Below the pieces are notes generated by a model. The model saw nothing but the letters and a program-made list of their open reading frames with translations, ran no database searches and was not told the DNA's origin. 64,000 nt of DNA. Origin: Phycicoccus sp. HDW14 (GTDB lineage Bacteria; Actinomycetota; Actinomycetes; Actinomycetales; Dermatophilaceae). Position 1 is the stretch's first letter. Every line of letters begins with the position of its first letter. Location: the NCBI RefSeq assembly GCF_011383005.1, contig NZ_CP049935.1, positions 2,852,001 to 2,916,000 of the forward strand, read 5' to 3'. The translations under genes and the position numbers were made by a program. Below, in pieces: positions 45,438 to 55,365 of the stretch.

Positions 45438-45475
45438 TCCGTAGGTTGTGGGTTCGAGCCCCACGGGGCCCACCA
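45438..45475 (+). repeat. attR: 38-bp attachment repeat
   Basis: An exact copy of the tRNA-Lys 3' end (13016-13053), preceded by unrelated sequence so that no second tRNA is formed. It marks the right edge of the element; chromosomal genes resume after it. Confidence 0.93.
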
Positions 45476-45519
45476 CCGTGCGACACCGACGATGACGCAC
45501 CGGAGCAGACACTCGACGG

Positions 45520-45855
45520 TCAGGCGCTGCGCGGGCCGTACATGACGATCGCTACGCCGACGAGGCACACGAGCGCGCCGGCCACGTCGTAGCGGTCGGG
45601 GCGGAAGCCGTCGACGACCATCCCCCACGCGAGCGAACCGGCCACGAAGACACCGCCGTACGCGGCGAGGATGCGCCCGAAGTTCGCATCGGGCTGGAAG
45701 GTCGCGACGAAGCCGTAGAGCCCGAGGGCGATGACGCCCGCGCCGACCCACACCCAGCCGCGGTGCTCGCGCACGCCCTGCCAGACGAGCCACGCCCCAC
45801 CGATCTCCGCGAGCGCGGCGAGGACGAACAGGGCGATCGAGCGCGCGACGGTCAT
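45520..45855 (-). CDS. YnfA family membrane protein (UPF0060)
   Basis: A 111-residue protein with four membrane helices. The YnfA pattern is clear: [20 protein letters not shown], then [20 protein letters not shown] and [20 protein letters not shown], ending [19 protein letters not shown]. YnfA proteins are small-multidrug-resistance-like and may export cationic compounds. The ATG at 45855 is chosen because it begins at the first helix. It is the first chromosomal gene after attR. Confidence 0.92.
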   Translation of the reverse strand: MTVARSIALFVLAALAEIGGAWLVWQGVREHRGWVWVGAGVIALGLYGFVATFQPDANFGRILAAYGGVFVAGSLAWGMVVDGFRPDRYDVAGALVCLVGVAIVMYGPRSA

Positions 45856-45944
45856 GCCGGCCATCGTCCCAGCCGGGGCAGCGAACGGCCCCGGGGTCAC
45901 GAGGACCCCGGGGCCGGAGGCGTTCGCCTGCCGCGGACGGGCGG

Positions 45945-46957
<1,013 letters not shown>

Positions 46958-47071
46958 GGGTACCTCCGGGGTGGGGACGGTCGTGGTCACGTCACGGTCC
47001 AACGACGCCCGGGCCCACGGATATGCCGTGACGATCCCCACGCTCCGCACCCGCTGCCCGGTGGTGCGTCC

Positions 47072-47254
47072 TCAGCCCTCGGCCTCCGCCGCCGCGCGGG
47101 CCGCCTCGAGGCGCTGCTCACGTTCCCGGCGCAGTCGCAGCTGGGGGTCGTCGCTGCCGAGCTGGGCCGGACCGAAGACGCCGGTCGTCACGTACCGGAA
47201 GCGCCACCCGATGCGGTAGCCGAGCGGGAGGCGGCCGGAGGGTCGGCGGGCCAT
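47072..47254 (-). CDS. Small basic hypothetical protein
   Basis: A 60-residue protein from the ATG at 47254 with GGAG ahead. It starts RRPSGRLPLGYRIGWRFRYV and ends in a charged helix (LRLRREREQRLEAARAAAEA). Function unknown. It is divergent from the MarR gene across an inverted repeat and so may be co-regulated by it. Confidence 0.6.
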   Translation of the reverse strand: MARRPSGRLPLGYRIGWRFRYVTTGVFGPAQLGSDDPQLRLRREREQRLEAARAAAEAEG

Positions 47255-47286
47255 CGGATCTCCTGACATTGGTGAGTGCACGGATG

Positions 47287-47300
47287 GTTAGTACCCTAAC
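47287..47300. promoter_or_regulatory. Probable MarR operator
   Basis: Inverted repeat GTTAG-TACC-CTAAC between the divergent small gene and the MarR gene, ending 3 nt before the MarR ATG. MarR autoregulation is inferred from position. Confidence 0.55.
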
Positions 47301-47302
47301 TG

Positions 47303-47796
47303 ATGGCGCCGACCCGTAGGATCCGGTCCGTGCAGCCCTCCCCCGACCCCGGCCCCGGCGACGCCGTGGACCTCCTCGCCCTCGACCGCCAGGTGTGCTT
47401 CGCGCTCGCCGTGGCGAGCCGGCAGGTGATCGGCCTCTACCGGCCGCTGCTCGAGCCCCTCGGCCTGACCCACCCGCAGTACCTCGTGATGCTCGCGCTC
47501 TGGGAGGACTCGCCCCTGCGCGTCTCGGAGATCGCCCGGCGCCTGAGCCTCGAGCCCGCCACCCTGTCGCCGCTGCTCAAGCGCCTGGAGACCGCAGGGC
47601 TCGTCGCCCGCCGCCGCGACCCCGACGACGAGCGGGCGGTGACGGCGGAGCTGACCCCCACCGGTCGCCGCCTGCGCCGCCGGGCCGAGCGCATCCCCCG
47701 GCCGTCATCGACCGGCTGGGGATGGAGGTCTCCGAGCTCGAGGACATCCGCGACCGGCTGAGCACCCTCATCGCGGCGACCCGCCGCACGGGCTGA
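47303..47796 (+). CDS. MarR family transcriptional regulator (apparent frameshift)
   Basis: A winged-helix regulator of about 164 residues. LDRQVCFALAVASRQVIGLY carries a Cys near the N terminus, as in OhrR-type peroxide sensors. LRVSEIARRLSLEPATLSPL is the recognition helix and RRDPDDERAVTAELTPTGR the wing. The frame breaks at the C run 47695-47699; one added C gives ERIPPAVIDRLGMEVSELED and the final dimerisation helix. OhrR-like sensing is suggested by the single Cys context but is not certain. Confidence 0.85.
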
Positions 47797-47894
47797 GCCG
47801 GGCGCCGGGATCGGGGGCCGGTCGGGAGCCCCGGGGGCGATCCGGACCGTGGGCACGATTTCGCGGCGGTCCGCGTCCCCGGTACCGTTGTCCC

Positions 47895-47986
47895 CCGAAA
47901 GGGAGTAGTCCCCAATCGCCGCGTCGACACACTGACCCCCGGGTCCGGTGCGGTGGGCCACCTCGGGTGGCGGACGAGACTTTCGG
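47895..47986 (+). ncRNA. yybP-ykoY manganese riboswitch (GDT1 gene leader)
   Basis: Conserved elements fit the yybP-ykoY class: GAAAGGGAGTAG at the 5' side and ACGAGACTTTCGG at the 3' side. P1 is a perfect CCGAAAG/CTTTCGG pairing (47895-47901 with 47980-47986). It lies about 85 nt before the start of a GDT1-type transporter gene, a usual target. Confidence 0.85.
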
Positions 47987-48069
47987 CCAGTCGAAGCACC
48001 CACCACCACGGGCGCGCCTGGCCGAAGGCGCGTCCAGACGCTCCTCGGCCGGGAGCGCGAGGAGACCAC

Positions 48070-48646
48070 ATGTACGCCTTCCTGCTCAGCACCGCCGTCA
48101 TCTTCGTCGCGGAGCTCGGCGACAAGAGCCAGCTCATGGCGATGACCTTCGCCACCCGCTACCGCGTCCGCGACGTCCTCATCGGCATCACCGTCGCGAC
48201 GGCCGTCGTCCACCTCGTCTCGGTCGGCATCGGGGCCGCCGTCGGCACGGCCTTCGAGCAGTACCAGGGGCCATCTCGATCGTCGCGGGCTGGCCTTCCT
48301 CGCCTTCGCCGCCTGGACCCTGCGCGGTGACGAGCTGACCGAGGACGAGGCCGACAAGGCCCGCCGCAGCACCGGCGCCGCCATCGTCGCCGTCGGCGCC
48401 GCGTTCTTCCTCGCCGAGCTCGGCGACAAGACGATGCTCGCGACGATCACCCTCGCCACGCAGGAGGGCTGGTTCGGCACCTGGGTCGGCTCGACGGTCG
48501 GGATGGTCGCCGCCGACGCGCTGGCCATCGGGGTCGGCGCCGTGCTCGGCCGCAAGCTGCCGGAGAAGGCCATCAAGTACGGCGCCGCCGCGCTGTTCGC
48601 GATCTTCGGCCTGCTGCTCCTCGCCGAGGGCTTCGGCTGGCTCTGA
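48070..48646 (+). CDS. GDT1/TMEM165-type manganese transporter (two apparent frameshifts)
   Basis: A membrane transporter of about 192 residues with two inverted UPF0016 repeats. Each carries the metal-site motif: AELGDKSQLMAMTFA and AELGDKTMLATITLA. In bacteria these export Mn2+ or Ca2+. The frame breaks twice, at the G runs 48267-48270 (QYQG to AISIVAG) and 48287-48289 (VAG to LAFLAFAAWTL); one G at each restores the protein. The riboswitch upstream strongly supports a manganese role. Confidence 0.9.
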
Positions 48647-48659
48647 GCCGGGTCGACGC

Positions 48660-48965
48660 TCAGCGGCGCAGCGCCTGCTTCACGACGGACGGGTCCGGGT
48701 TCGTGTGCGGCACACCGTGGATGACCACCGTGGGCACGGTCTCGTTGCCGTCGTTGACACTGGCGACGTAGGCCCGGGCGTCGTCGTCCTCCCAGATGTT
48801 CACCCAGCGGGCGTGCTGCCGCTCGCGACGCACGGCCATCCGCAGCCGGGCGCAGAAGACGCAGCCCGGGCGCCAGTACACGGTGACGCCCTGCTCGGCG
48901 TGCGCCAGCGCTTCGGCGTGCGGGGTGGCCTGCGGGCGGCCGGCGACGAGGTCCACGAGTCCCAT
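48660..48965 (-). CDS. Glutaredoxin-like mycoredoxin
   Basis: A 101-residue thioredoxin-fold protein. VTVYWRPGCVFCARLRMAV holds the CxxC active site and NETVPTVVIHGVPHTNPD the cis-Pro loop. Mycoredoxins of this type reduce mycothiol mixed disulfides in actinobacteria. A 20-residue N-terminal extension precedes the fold. It is convergent with the GDT1 gene with only 13 nt between stops. Confidence 0.87.
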   Translation of the reverse strand: MGLVDLVAGRPQATPHAEALAHAEQGVTVYWRPGCVFCARLRMAVRRERQHARWVNIWEDDDARAYVASVNDGNETVPTVVIHGVPHTNPDPSVVKQALRR

Positions 48966-49086
48966 GCCTCAGGGTAGGTCGGTCCGGCGCCGCGCTGCTA
49001 CCGTCCACGCAGCGGTTGCGCCCCGACGTCGCGCGCGTGGCCCGCAGCCCGACGGACCGTCGGGCTCCCGCTCACCGGAGGCCACC

Positions 49087-49911
49087 ATGCCCGAATCCAC
49101 CACCGTCCCCACGGCCGTCGTCACGACGCTGCTCGAGATCCCCGTCGAGCAGGCCGGCCGGCTCGCGGTGTCGGCCGCCGTCGCCGCCCACCTCGAGCGG
49201 GACGAGACGCTCGCGGTCACCGGGCCGGACGGTGCCGAGGTCGACCACCACGTCGTCGAGCTCGACCGCGGGACCCGGCTCCACGTGCTCGACGCCCCGG
49301 AGGGCACCGTCACCCTGACGTACCAGGCTCGCGTCACCCTGGGTCCGGTTGCAGCGGAACCGGTCTCGGAGGCCGGCGCCTTCCAGTACGTGCTGCCCAG
49401 CCGCTACTGCCCGAGCGACCGGCTCGAGGGGTTCGCCGGCACCGAGTTCGGCGCCGTCGAGGGCGATGCCGAGCGCGCCCATCGCATCGTCGCCTGGGTC
49501 CACGACCGGCTCACCTACGAGAGCGGCTCGACGACCGCCACCGACGACGCCCTCACCCCGATGCTCGGCGGGCGCGGCGTCTGCCGCGACTACGCCCACC
49601 TCGTCGTCGCCCTGGCCCGGGCCGTGGGGATGCCCGCCCGTTACGTCTCGGTCTACGCGCCGGGCCTCTCGCCGATGGACGCGCACGCCGTCACCGAGAT
49701 CGCCGTCGACGGCGTGTGGCAGGTCTTCGACGCCACGCGGCTGGCCCCCCGCGCCTCGATGGTGCGGATCGGCACCGGACGGGACGCCGCCGACGTCGCC
49801 ATCCTCACCGGGCTCGGCGGTGCGAGCGGGCCGACGCGGTTCGAGGTGACGGCCACCGCGTGGCCGGACCTGCCGACCGACGACGCCGACGCGCTCGTCG
49901 TCCTCGGCTGA
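49087..49911 (+). CDS. Transglutaminase-like (cysteine protease fold) protein
   Basis: A 274-residue cytoplasmic transglutaminase-superfamily protein. An N-terminal beta-rich region (LLEIPVEQAGRLAVSAAVA) precedes the core. Catalytic Cys lies in GGRGVCRDYAHLVVALARA, His in GLSPMDAHAVTEIAV and Asp in WQVFDATRLAP. Homologues are often predicted peptidases linked to peptide tagging or proteasome-type loci in actinobacteria, but no such partner is seen here. The ATG at 49087 starts within 6 nt of GGAGGCC. Confidence 0.88.
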   Translation: MPESTTVPTAVVTTLLEIPVEQAGRLAVSAAVAAHLERDETLAVTGPDGAEVDHHVVELDRGTRLHVLDAPEGTVTLTYQARVTLGPVAAEPVSEAGAFQYVLPSRYCPSDRLEGFAGTEFGAVEGDAERAHRIVAWVHDRLTYESGSTTATDDALTPMLGGRGVCRDYAHLVVALARAVGMPARYVSVYAPGLSPMDAHAVTEIAVDGVWQVFDATRLAPRASMVRIGTGRDAADVAILTGLGGASGPTRFEVTATAWPDLPTDDADALVVLG

Positions 49912-49933
49912 GCCGCAGGGCGGTCCGTCGCGC

Positions 49934-51100
49934 TCAGGCCTCCAGCGGGCCGGCCAGCGCGCCACCGCAGTGGTAGACGTCGGGGCGGCCCGGCCAGATG
50001 GTGCCCGCCTCGTGCATCGCGTCGTCGAGCTCGTTGCGCCAGGTGCCGCGGTCGTCGACGAAGTACCGCGCCGCGTGGTCCCAGAGCCGCCGGTACCAGC
50101 CCTCCCAGTGCGCGTCGCCGGTGCGGCGGACCAGGGAGGCGGTGAGCTGGATGCCTTCGCACACCGGCCAGTGCAGGCGCACGTCGGACACCGGGCGGCC
50201 GTCCCAGCCGACCGTGTAGACCAGCCCGGGTCGGCCGTCGAGGGCCCAGCCGCCGTCGAGCGCCCGGCGCGCGAGGGCCTCCGCCGCCTCGACGAGCCAT
50301 GCGGGGGACTCGACGAGCGGCGACTCGTCGAGCTGGAGGAGGAAGCGCGCCCACTCCAGCGAGTGCCCGAAGGTCGCACCGTAGGGACGGAACGGGTGGT
50401 TCGGCTCGTCGCGGTTGTACTCGGGGAGGACCTGCCAGTCGGCGGTGTAGTGCTCGGGCAGCAGCCACCCCTGGTTCCGCGCGGCCCCGTCGACGAGCCG
50501 CTCGGCGATGGCCAGGCCCCGCCGGTGCCACACCGCGTCACCCGTGGCCGTGCCCATCGCGAGGAAGGCCTCGAGGCCGTGCATGTTCGCGTTGGCGCCG
50601 CGGTAGTCCTCGGAGTCGGACCAGTCCGGCGCGAACGACTCGAGGAGCGCCCCACTGCCCGGGTCCCACAGGTGGGCGTCGACGACCTCCACGACCTGCT
50701 CGAGCAACGCTGTGGCAGAGGGGTGCCCGACGCCCAGGGCCGCCGACGCCGCCAGCCCGACGTGCACGTGGTCGTAGGTCATCTTCCGCGTCTCGGTGCC
50801 GGGCTCGCTGAGCCAGCCGCCGTGGACGCGGTCGGCGTGCAGCCCGGTGAGCGAGGACATCGCGTGGTCGAGCAGCTCGCCGGACCCCGGGACGCCGTGC
50901 CACACACCGGCGGCCGCGGTGTACGCGACCCGCGCGGTGAGGAAGAGCTGGGGCGTCCGACCGGGGAGCGGCACGCCGTCGGCGTCGAGGTGGTGGAAGC
51001 CACCGTCCGGACGGATCGAGCCCAGCGCGAACCCCAAGACGTCGGACAGCCCGCGACCGAGCCACTCGCGGTGGGCCGGGGTGTCGAGCCAGCTGGTCAC
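49934..51100 (-). CDS. AGE-family sugar epimerase/isomerase
   Basis: A 388-residue (alpha/alpha)6-barrel enzyme of the N-acylglucosamine 2-epimerase family. YRGANANMHGLEAFLAMGTA is the family signature; the conserved acid/base histidines fall in FGHSLEWARFLLQL and the C-terminal IWPGRPDVYHCGGAL. Members isomerise mannose/glucose/fructose or cellobiose. It overlaps the mutarotase gene by 4 nt, so the two act together on hexose interconversion; the exact sugar is unknown. Confidence 0.88.
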   Translation of the reverse strand: MTSWLDTPAHREWLGRGLSDVLGFALGSIRPDGGFHHLDADGVPLPGRTPQLFLTARVAYTAAAGVWHGVPGSGELLDHAMSSLTGLHADRVHGGWLSEPGTETRKMTYDHVHVGLAASAALGVGHPSATALLEQVVEVVDAHLWDPGSGALLESFAPDWSDSEDYRGANANMHGLEAFLAMGTATGDAVWHRRGLAIAERLVDGAARNQGWLLPEHYTADWQVLPEYNRDEPNHPFRPYGATFGHSLEWARFLLQLDESPLVESPAWLVEAAEALARRALDGGWALDGRPGLVYTVGWDGRPVSDVRLHWPVCEGIQLTASLVRRTGDAHWEGWYRRLWDHAARYFVDDRGTWRNELDDAMHEAGTIWPGRPDVYHCGGALAGPLEA

Positions 51101-51930
51101 AGGTCCTCCACGGTCAGGCGGTACGTCATCGAGCGGGTCTCACCCGGGGCGACGGTCACGACGTCGTCGAGGACGTTGGCGGCCTCGACGCACACGAAGC
51201 GCCGCCACTGGTCGCCGACGTCGGGGATGCCGGGCCCCTTCTGCGACCACGGGTTCCAGACGACGCGGTCGGCGGCACCCTCGGTCGAGACGACCAGCCG
51301 GCGGCCGAGGACCGGGTCGGTGAGGACCACGTCGGCCGTGCTGCGGTAGACCCGGTCGGTCTCGCCGGTGAGGACGAGGTCACCCTCCTGCGTGCGGTCC
51401 TCGTCGGCGACCTTGTCGTGGAAGGCCGCGCCGTCGAGCCCGGCCAGCGAGACCCGCCGCACGTCACCGACCGCGAGGTAGGCGTGCAGCGCCTCCTCGA
51501 CGACGAAGGCCTGCTCCCCGGTGTTCGTCGTCGTCAGCGTCACGTCGAGGGTGGCGCCGCACCGGGCCGCGAGGTCGAGCCGGTAGGCGTGCGGCCACGC
51601 GGGGTCGGTGGCGTCGTCGGAGGTCAGCCGGTGCTGCAGGACCGTGGCGTCACCCTCGCGCTCCTCCCCGAGGAAGGACCACGTCGCCGAGCGGGCGAAC
51701 CCGTGCGCCGGGGACATCCCGCCGTCGCGTCCGGGGCCGAACCACGGCCAGCACACCGGGATCCCCGCGTGCGGCGGGGTGCCGGCCCGCACCGGCACGT
51801 ACGGGTGCGCGAACAAGGCGGGCGCCGACCCGGTGGGCGACCACCGGAGGACGAGCGCGCCCTCGTCGAGGACCTCGGCGGTGCACGTGCTGGTGGCGAC
51901 CGCGCGGGCCGGGGCGACGGGTGGGCTCAC
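51097..51930 (-). CDS. Aldose 1-epimerase family (D-hexose-6-phosphate mutarotase-like)
   Basis: A 277-residue galactose-mutarotase-fold enzyme. Key parts are AGIPVCWPWFGPG, the catalytic His region SPAHGFARSATWSFLGEERE, EEALHAYLAVGDVRRVSLAG and VVWNPWSQKGPGIPDVGDQW. This matches the YeaD/hexose-6-phosphate 1-epimerase subfamily. The start GTG at 51930 is preferred over longer frames because homology begins there. It is the upstream gene of a two-gene sugar operon with the AGE-family enzyme. Confidence 0.85.
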   Translation of the reverse strand: MSPPVAPARAVATSTCTAEVLDEGALVLRWSPTGSAPALFAHPYVPVRAGTPPHAGIPVCWPWFGPGRDGGMSPAHGFARSATWSFLGEEREGDATVLQHRLTSDDATDPAWPHAYRLDLAARCGATLDVTLTTTNTGEQAFVVEEALHAYLAVGDVRRVSLAGLDGAAFHDKVADEDRTQEGDLVLTGETDRVYRSTADVVLTDPVLGRRLVVSTEGAADRVVWNPWSQKGPGIPDVGDQWRRFVCVEAANVLDDVVTVAPGETRSMTYRLTVEDL

Positions 51931-51994
51931 GACCCCACCGTATTGACCGGGGCGGGGGCGCACCAGCGGCGCCCACGACCCGGCCCCGGTGGCG

Positions 51995-53052
51995 TCAGGA
52001 CCGGTCGGACCCGACCTGCTCGAGCGGCTCCTCGTCGACGGTCTCGCCGCGCGCCTCGGCCCGCCGCTTGGCGACCAGGCTGGTGGCCGTCACCGTGGCG
52101 AGGATGCCGACGATGACCCCCAGCGAGGCGAGCGTGGGCACCTCGGGCGTCGAGGGCCAGACACCGTGCGCCCAGTGCAGGACGAGCTTGACGCCGATGA
52201 AGGCGAGGATCGCGGCGAGCCCGTGCCCGAGGTGGACCAGCGAGCCGAGCGCGCCCTCGAGGACGAAGTACAGCGCCCGCAGGCCGAGGAGGGCGAAGGC
52301 GTTCGTCGCGAAGACGAGGTAGGCGTCGCCGGTGATGCCGAAGACGGCCGGCACGGAGTCGACGGCGAAGACGATGTCGGTGCCGAGGATGGCCACGGCG
52401 ACGAGGCCGAGGGGGGTCAGCGCGCGCTTGCCGGCCTCACGGACGGTGAGGTTGGGGCCGCGGTAGTCCTCGACGACCGGGAAGAACCGGCGCAGCAGCT
52501 TGACCGAGCGCAGGGAGCCGATGTCGACGGCCGCCTCGTCGTGCGACATCGCGTCGTTGAGGACCTTGACGGCCGTGACGAGGAGGATCGCGCCGAAGAG
52601 CAGGAAGGTCCAGGAGAACATCGAGATCATCTGGGCGCCGAGGGCGATGAAGATGCCCCGCAGGACGAGTGCGCCGGCCACGCCGATGAGGAGCACCCGC
52701 TGGCGCAGCTCCTTGGGCACCGCGAAGGCGGTGAGCAGGAGCATGAAGACGAAGAGGTTGTCGACCGACAGCGACTTCTCGACGAGGTAGCCGGTGTAGT
52801 ACTCGAGCCCCGGTCACCGCCGTACTGCGTCCAGATGTAGACACCGAACGCGAGCGGCAGGGCGATGTAGAACGAGGACCAGCCGACGGCCTCCTTCATC
52901 GACACCTCGTGCGGCTTGCGGGTGATGACGAAGTCGAGGGCGAAGAGGACGAGCACGGCGGTGATGGTGACGCCCCAGAGCAGGGGCGTGCCGACGGACT
53001 CCTGGGTAGCGGCGGGCTCGGCCGCGGCCAGGAGGGTGTGGAGGGATGACAT
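51995..53052 (-). CDS. terC: TerC family integral membrane protein (apparent frameshift)
   Basis: A polytopic membrane protein of about 352 residues. The N-terminal half shows VLVLFALDFVITRKPHEVSM and YIALPLAFGVYIWTQYGGD; after the break come LTAFAVPKELRQRVLLIGV, SWTFLLFGAILLVTAVKVL and VAILGTDIVFAVDSVPAVFG with the family acidic residues. Some TerC proteins supply manganese to exported enzymes. The frame breaks at the C run 52808-52811; one added base gives DRGLEYYTGYLVEKSLSVDN. A manganese riboswitch lies upstream. Confidence 0.92.
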
Positions 53053-53083
53053 GGGACTCCTTCGGGCATGGATGACGCAGGCC

Positions 53084-53175
53084 CGAGGTCTCCTTCACCG
53101 CCGAGGCGGTGCCGCACCGGGAGCGCCGTGGGGCGCTCGTACTGACCGGAACGGACTTGGGAAGTACTCCCCTCG
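53084..53175 (-). ncRNA. yybP-ykoY manganese riboswitch (terC leader)
   Basis: On the minus strand ACGAGGGGAGTACTTCCC forms the 5' conserved element and GAAGGAGACCTCG the 3' element, with a CGAGG/CCTCG closing stem (53171-53175 with 53084-53088) and two GC hairpins between. It ends about 30 nt before the terC start. Confidence 0.82.
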
Positions 53176-53255
53176 TCTGGCGGCGAGTCTACCGGCGCAG
53201 AAGGTATTTCCCCAACTCCGTGTGTGGAAAAGAACCCGACCTTCGACAGCTCCGG

Positions 53256-54619
53256 TCAGCGCTTGGTGGCGGCCAGCCGGTCGAGGGCCTCCTGGCGCTC
53301 GGCCGCGTGGTCGACGATCCGCTCGGGGTAGCCGTGGGCGTAGCCCGCATCGTGCTCCCACGGCCGGTGCGCGGCCTTGCCGTCGAGGTGGCGCAGCTCG
53401 GGCACCCAGCGCCGGACGTAGTCGCCGGACGGGTCGAACTTCTCGCCCTGCGTCACCGGGTTGAAGACGCGGAAGTACGGGGAGGCGTCCGTGCCGGTGC
53501 CGGCCACCCACTGCCAGCCGTGGTTGTTCGACGCCACGTCCCCGTCGGCCAGCCGGTCGAGGAAGTGGCGCGCCCCCACCGGCCACCAGACGTGCAGGTC
53601 CTTGGTGAGAAAGCTCGCGGTGATCATCCGGACCCGGTTGTGCATCCAGCCCTCGGCGAGCAGCTGGCGCATCCCGGCGTCGACCACGGGGTAGCCGGTG
53701 TGCCCGGACCGCCACGCCTCGATGGCGTCCTCCGGCTCGTCGTAGCGCATGCCCGAGAGCGCCGGCCGCAGGTCCGCCCAGGCGCTCTTCGGGTTGTGCC
53801 ACAGCACGTCCGCGTAGAACTCGCGCCAGGCCAGCTCGTCGCGGAAGGTCTCGACCCCGGTGCCGCGGAGGTCGGCGACCTCGGCCAGCAGCGTCCGCGG
53901 GTGCACCACCCCGAGCTTGAGGTAGGGCGACATCCGCGACGTCGCATCGACGGCGGGCAGGTTGCGCCCGTCGGCGTAGTCGCCGAGGTCGTCGTCGCGG
54001 AAGGAGCGCCAGCGGCGCAGGGCCGCCTCCTCGCCGGCCGGGGGCAGCTCGGGGAGGTCGGGGGCCGACAGGGCGGCGTCGAGGGCGGCCGTCGCGTCGG
54101 CGTCGTTGCGCACGTGCCGGACGTCCAGCGACCGGGGCGTCGGGGCCGGCGACGGCCATCCGTGCTGCCGCCAGGCCTTCGCGAAGGGGGTGAACACCTT
54201 GTACGGGTCCCCGAGCCGTTGGTCACCAGCCCCGGTCCGACGGCGTAGGGCGTGCCCGTCTCGACCCACTCGACCCCGTCGCCGAGGGCGTCGCGCACGA
54301 CCTCGTCGCGTCGCACCCCGGCCGGTGTGCTCTCACGGGACAGGTGCACCGAGGTCGCGGAGACCCGTTGTGCGAGAGCCGGGACCACCTGGCGCGGGTC
54401 GCCGTGCAACAGCGTCAGGCCACCGTCGAGCGACTCGTCGAGGGCCCGGAGGTTCGCGGCCAGCCACGCCCGGCGCACCGGGCCGCCGCTGTCCCAGAGC
54501 CGCGGGTCGACGACGAAGGCCACGACGAGGTCGCCGTCGCCGGCGGCCTCGCGCGCGGCGAGCAGGGCGGGGTGGTCGCGGCGTCGCAGGTCGCGGCGCA
54601 GCCAGAGGACGGCGGTCAT
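53256..54619 (-). CDS. phr: Deoxyribodipyrimidine photolyase (apparent frameshift)
   Basis: A class I CPD photolyase of about 454 residues. The N-terminal antenna domain begins AVLWLRRDLRRRDHPALLAA; the FAD domain includes SRMSPYLKLGVVHPRTLLAE, LAWREFYADVLWHNP, GMRQLLAEGWMHNRVRM and NNHGWQWVAGTGTDASPYFR. The frame breaks at the C run 54209-54212; adding one base gives VTNGSGDPYKVFTPFAKAW. It uses blue light to split cyclobutane pyrimidine dimers. It heads a minus-strand cluster shared with membrane-lipid genes downstream of a LitR/CarH-like regulator. Confidence 0.92.
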
Positions 54620-54632
54620 CGGGGGTGGCTCC

Positions 54633-55355
54633 TCACGAGAAGCGGTCGAGGACGGCGGGCAGGAGGAAGAGCATCCCGAGCGACCACGTGAGGTGCGTGA
54701 CGACCGGGCCGAGGATGCCTCCGGTCACGCGCCGCTGCAGGCCGACGACGAGCCCGACGAGGAGCCCGGCGAGGACGAGCAGGGGGATGCCCGAGGTGGC
54801 CGTCACCAGCGCGTAGACCACGGTGGTCACGGCGACCGCGTGCTTGCGGCCCACCCCGGCGTACAGCGCACCGCGGAAGTACAGCTCCTCGGCGACGCCG
54901 TTGACCATCGTGATGAGGGCGACGACCCACAGCGACCCGAAGCGCGCGTGGTCGAGCAGGTCCTGCACCGGGTCGCGCAGCAGCGGCACCCGGGCCACGA
55001 CGAGCGACCCGGCGAGGAAGACGAGGAGCAGCAGCGCCCCGAGGGCCAGCGACTGCACGACCGCCCGGCTCTCGCCCCCACCGACGCGGCGGTGCGCCCG
55101 GCCGAGGTGCAGCGGACCCGACGAGAACGCCCCGACGGCCCAGACGGCGGCCAGGGCGAGCGTCGCGACGTAGAACGTCGGGTCACCCGGCTCGATGCGC
55201 AGCGCCCACGCCAGCACCCCGGCGCCGACGAGGAGGGTGACGACGGCGACCCGGCGGCGTCGGTGGAAGGCCGCGTCGGACTCGGTGTGGTCGCGCGGAA
55301 CCGGGTCGACGAGGGCCGCCCGCACGAAGGCGCGCAGCTCGGCGACGGGGTTCAC
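54633..55355 (-). CDS. CPBP family intramembrane metalloprotease
   Basis: A 240-residue membrane protein from the GTG at 55355. About seven hydrophobic segments, with the EExxxR motif in NGVAEELYFRGALYAG and a later His in GPVVTHLTWSLGMLFLL. CPBP/Abi proteins relate to the CAAX protease Rce1; bacterial roles vary and include bacteriocin self-immunity. It lies 13 nt from the photolyase gene on the same strand. Confidence 0.87.
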   Translation of the reverse strand: MNPVAELRAFVRAALVDPVPRDHTESDAAFHRRRRVAVVTLLVGAGVLAWALRIEPGDPTFYVATLALAAVWAVGAFSSGPLHLGRAHRRVGGGESRAVVQSLALGALLLLVFLAGSLVVARVPLLRDPVQDLLDHARFGSLWVVALITMVNGVAEELYFRGALYAGVGRKHAVAVTTVVYALVTATSGIPLLVLAGLLVGLVVGLQRRVTGGILGPVVTHLTWSLGMLFLLPAVLDRFS

Positions 55356-55365
55356 GGCCCGACCC

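Larger units (their letters stand above)
13016..45475. mobile_element. Integrative and conjugative element in tRNA-Lys, about 32.4 kb
   Basis: The element lies between 38-bp direct repeats, one being the 3' end of tRNA-Lys and the other at 45438-45475. It encodes a tyrosine integrase, excisionase, RepSA-like rolling-circle initiator, FtsK-like translocase, Pra-like activator and Pif-like Nudix protein, which define actinomycete integrative and conjugative elements. It also holds a VirB4-centred type IV secretion set. Cargo includes Lsr2, Septu-like, PstI-like restriction-modification and OLD-type genes, an uncharacterised kinase/receiver/protease operon and two IS elements. Confidence 0.93.

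Noticed and set aside
45438-45475. A second tRNA-Lys gene at the right end
   Set aside because: Only the 3' 38 bp are present; acceptor 5' strand, D arm and anticodon loop are missing, so it is attR.
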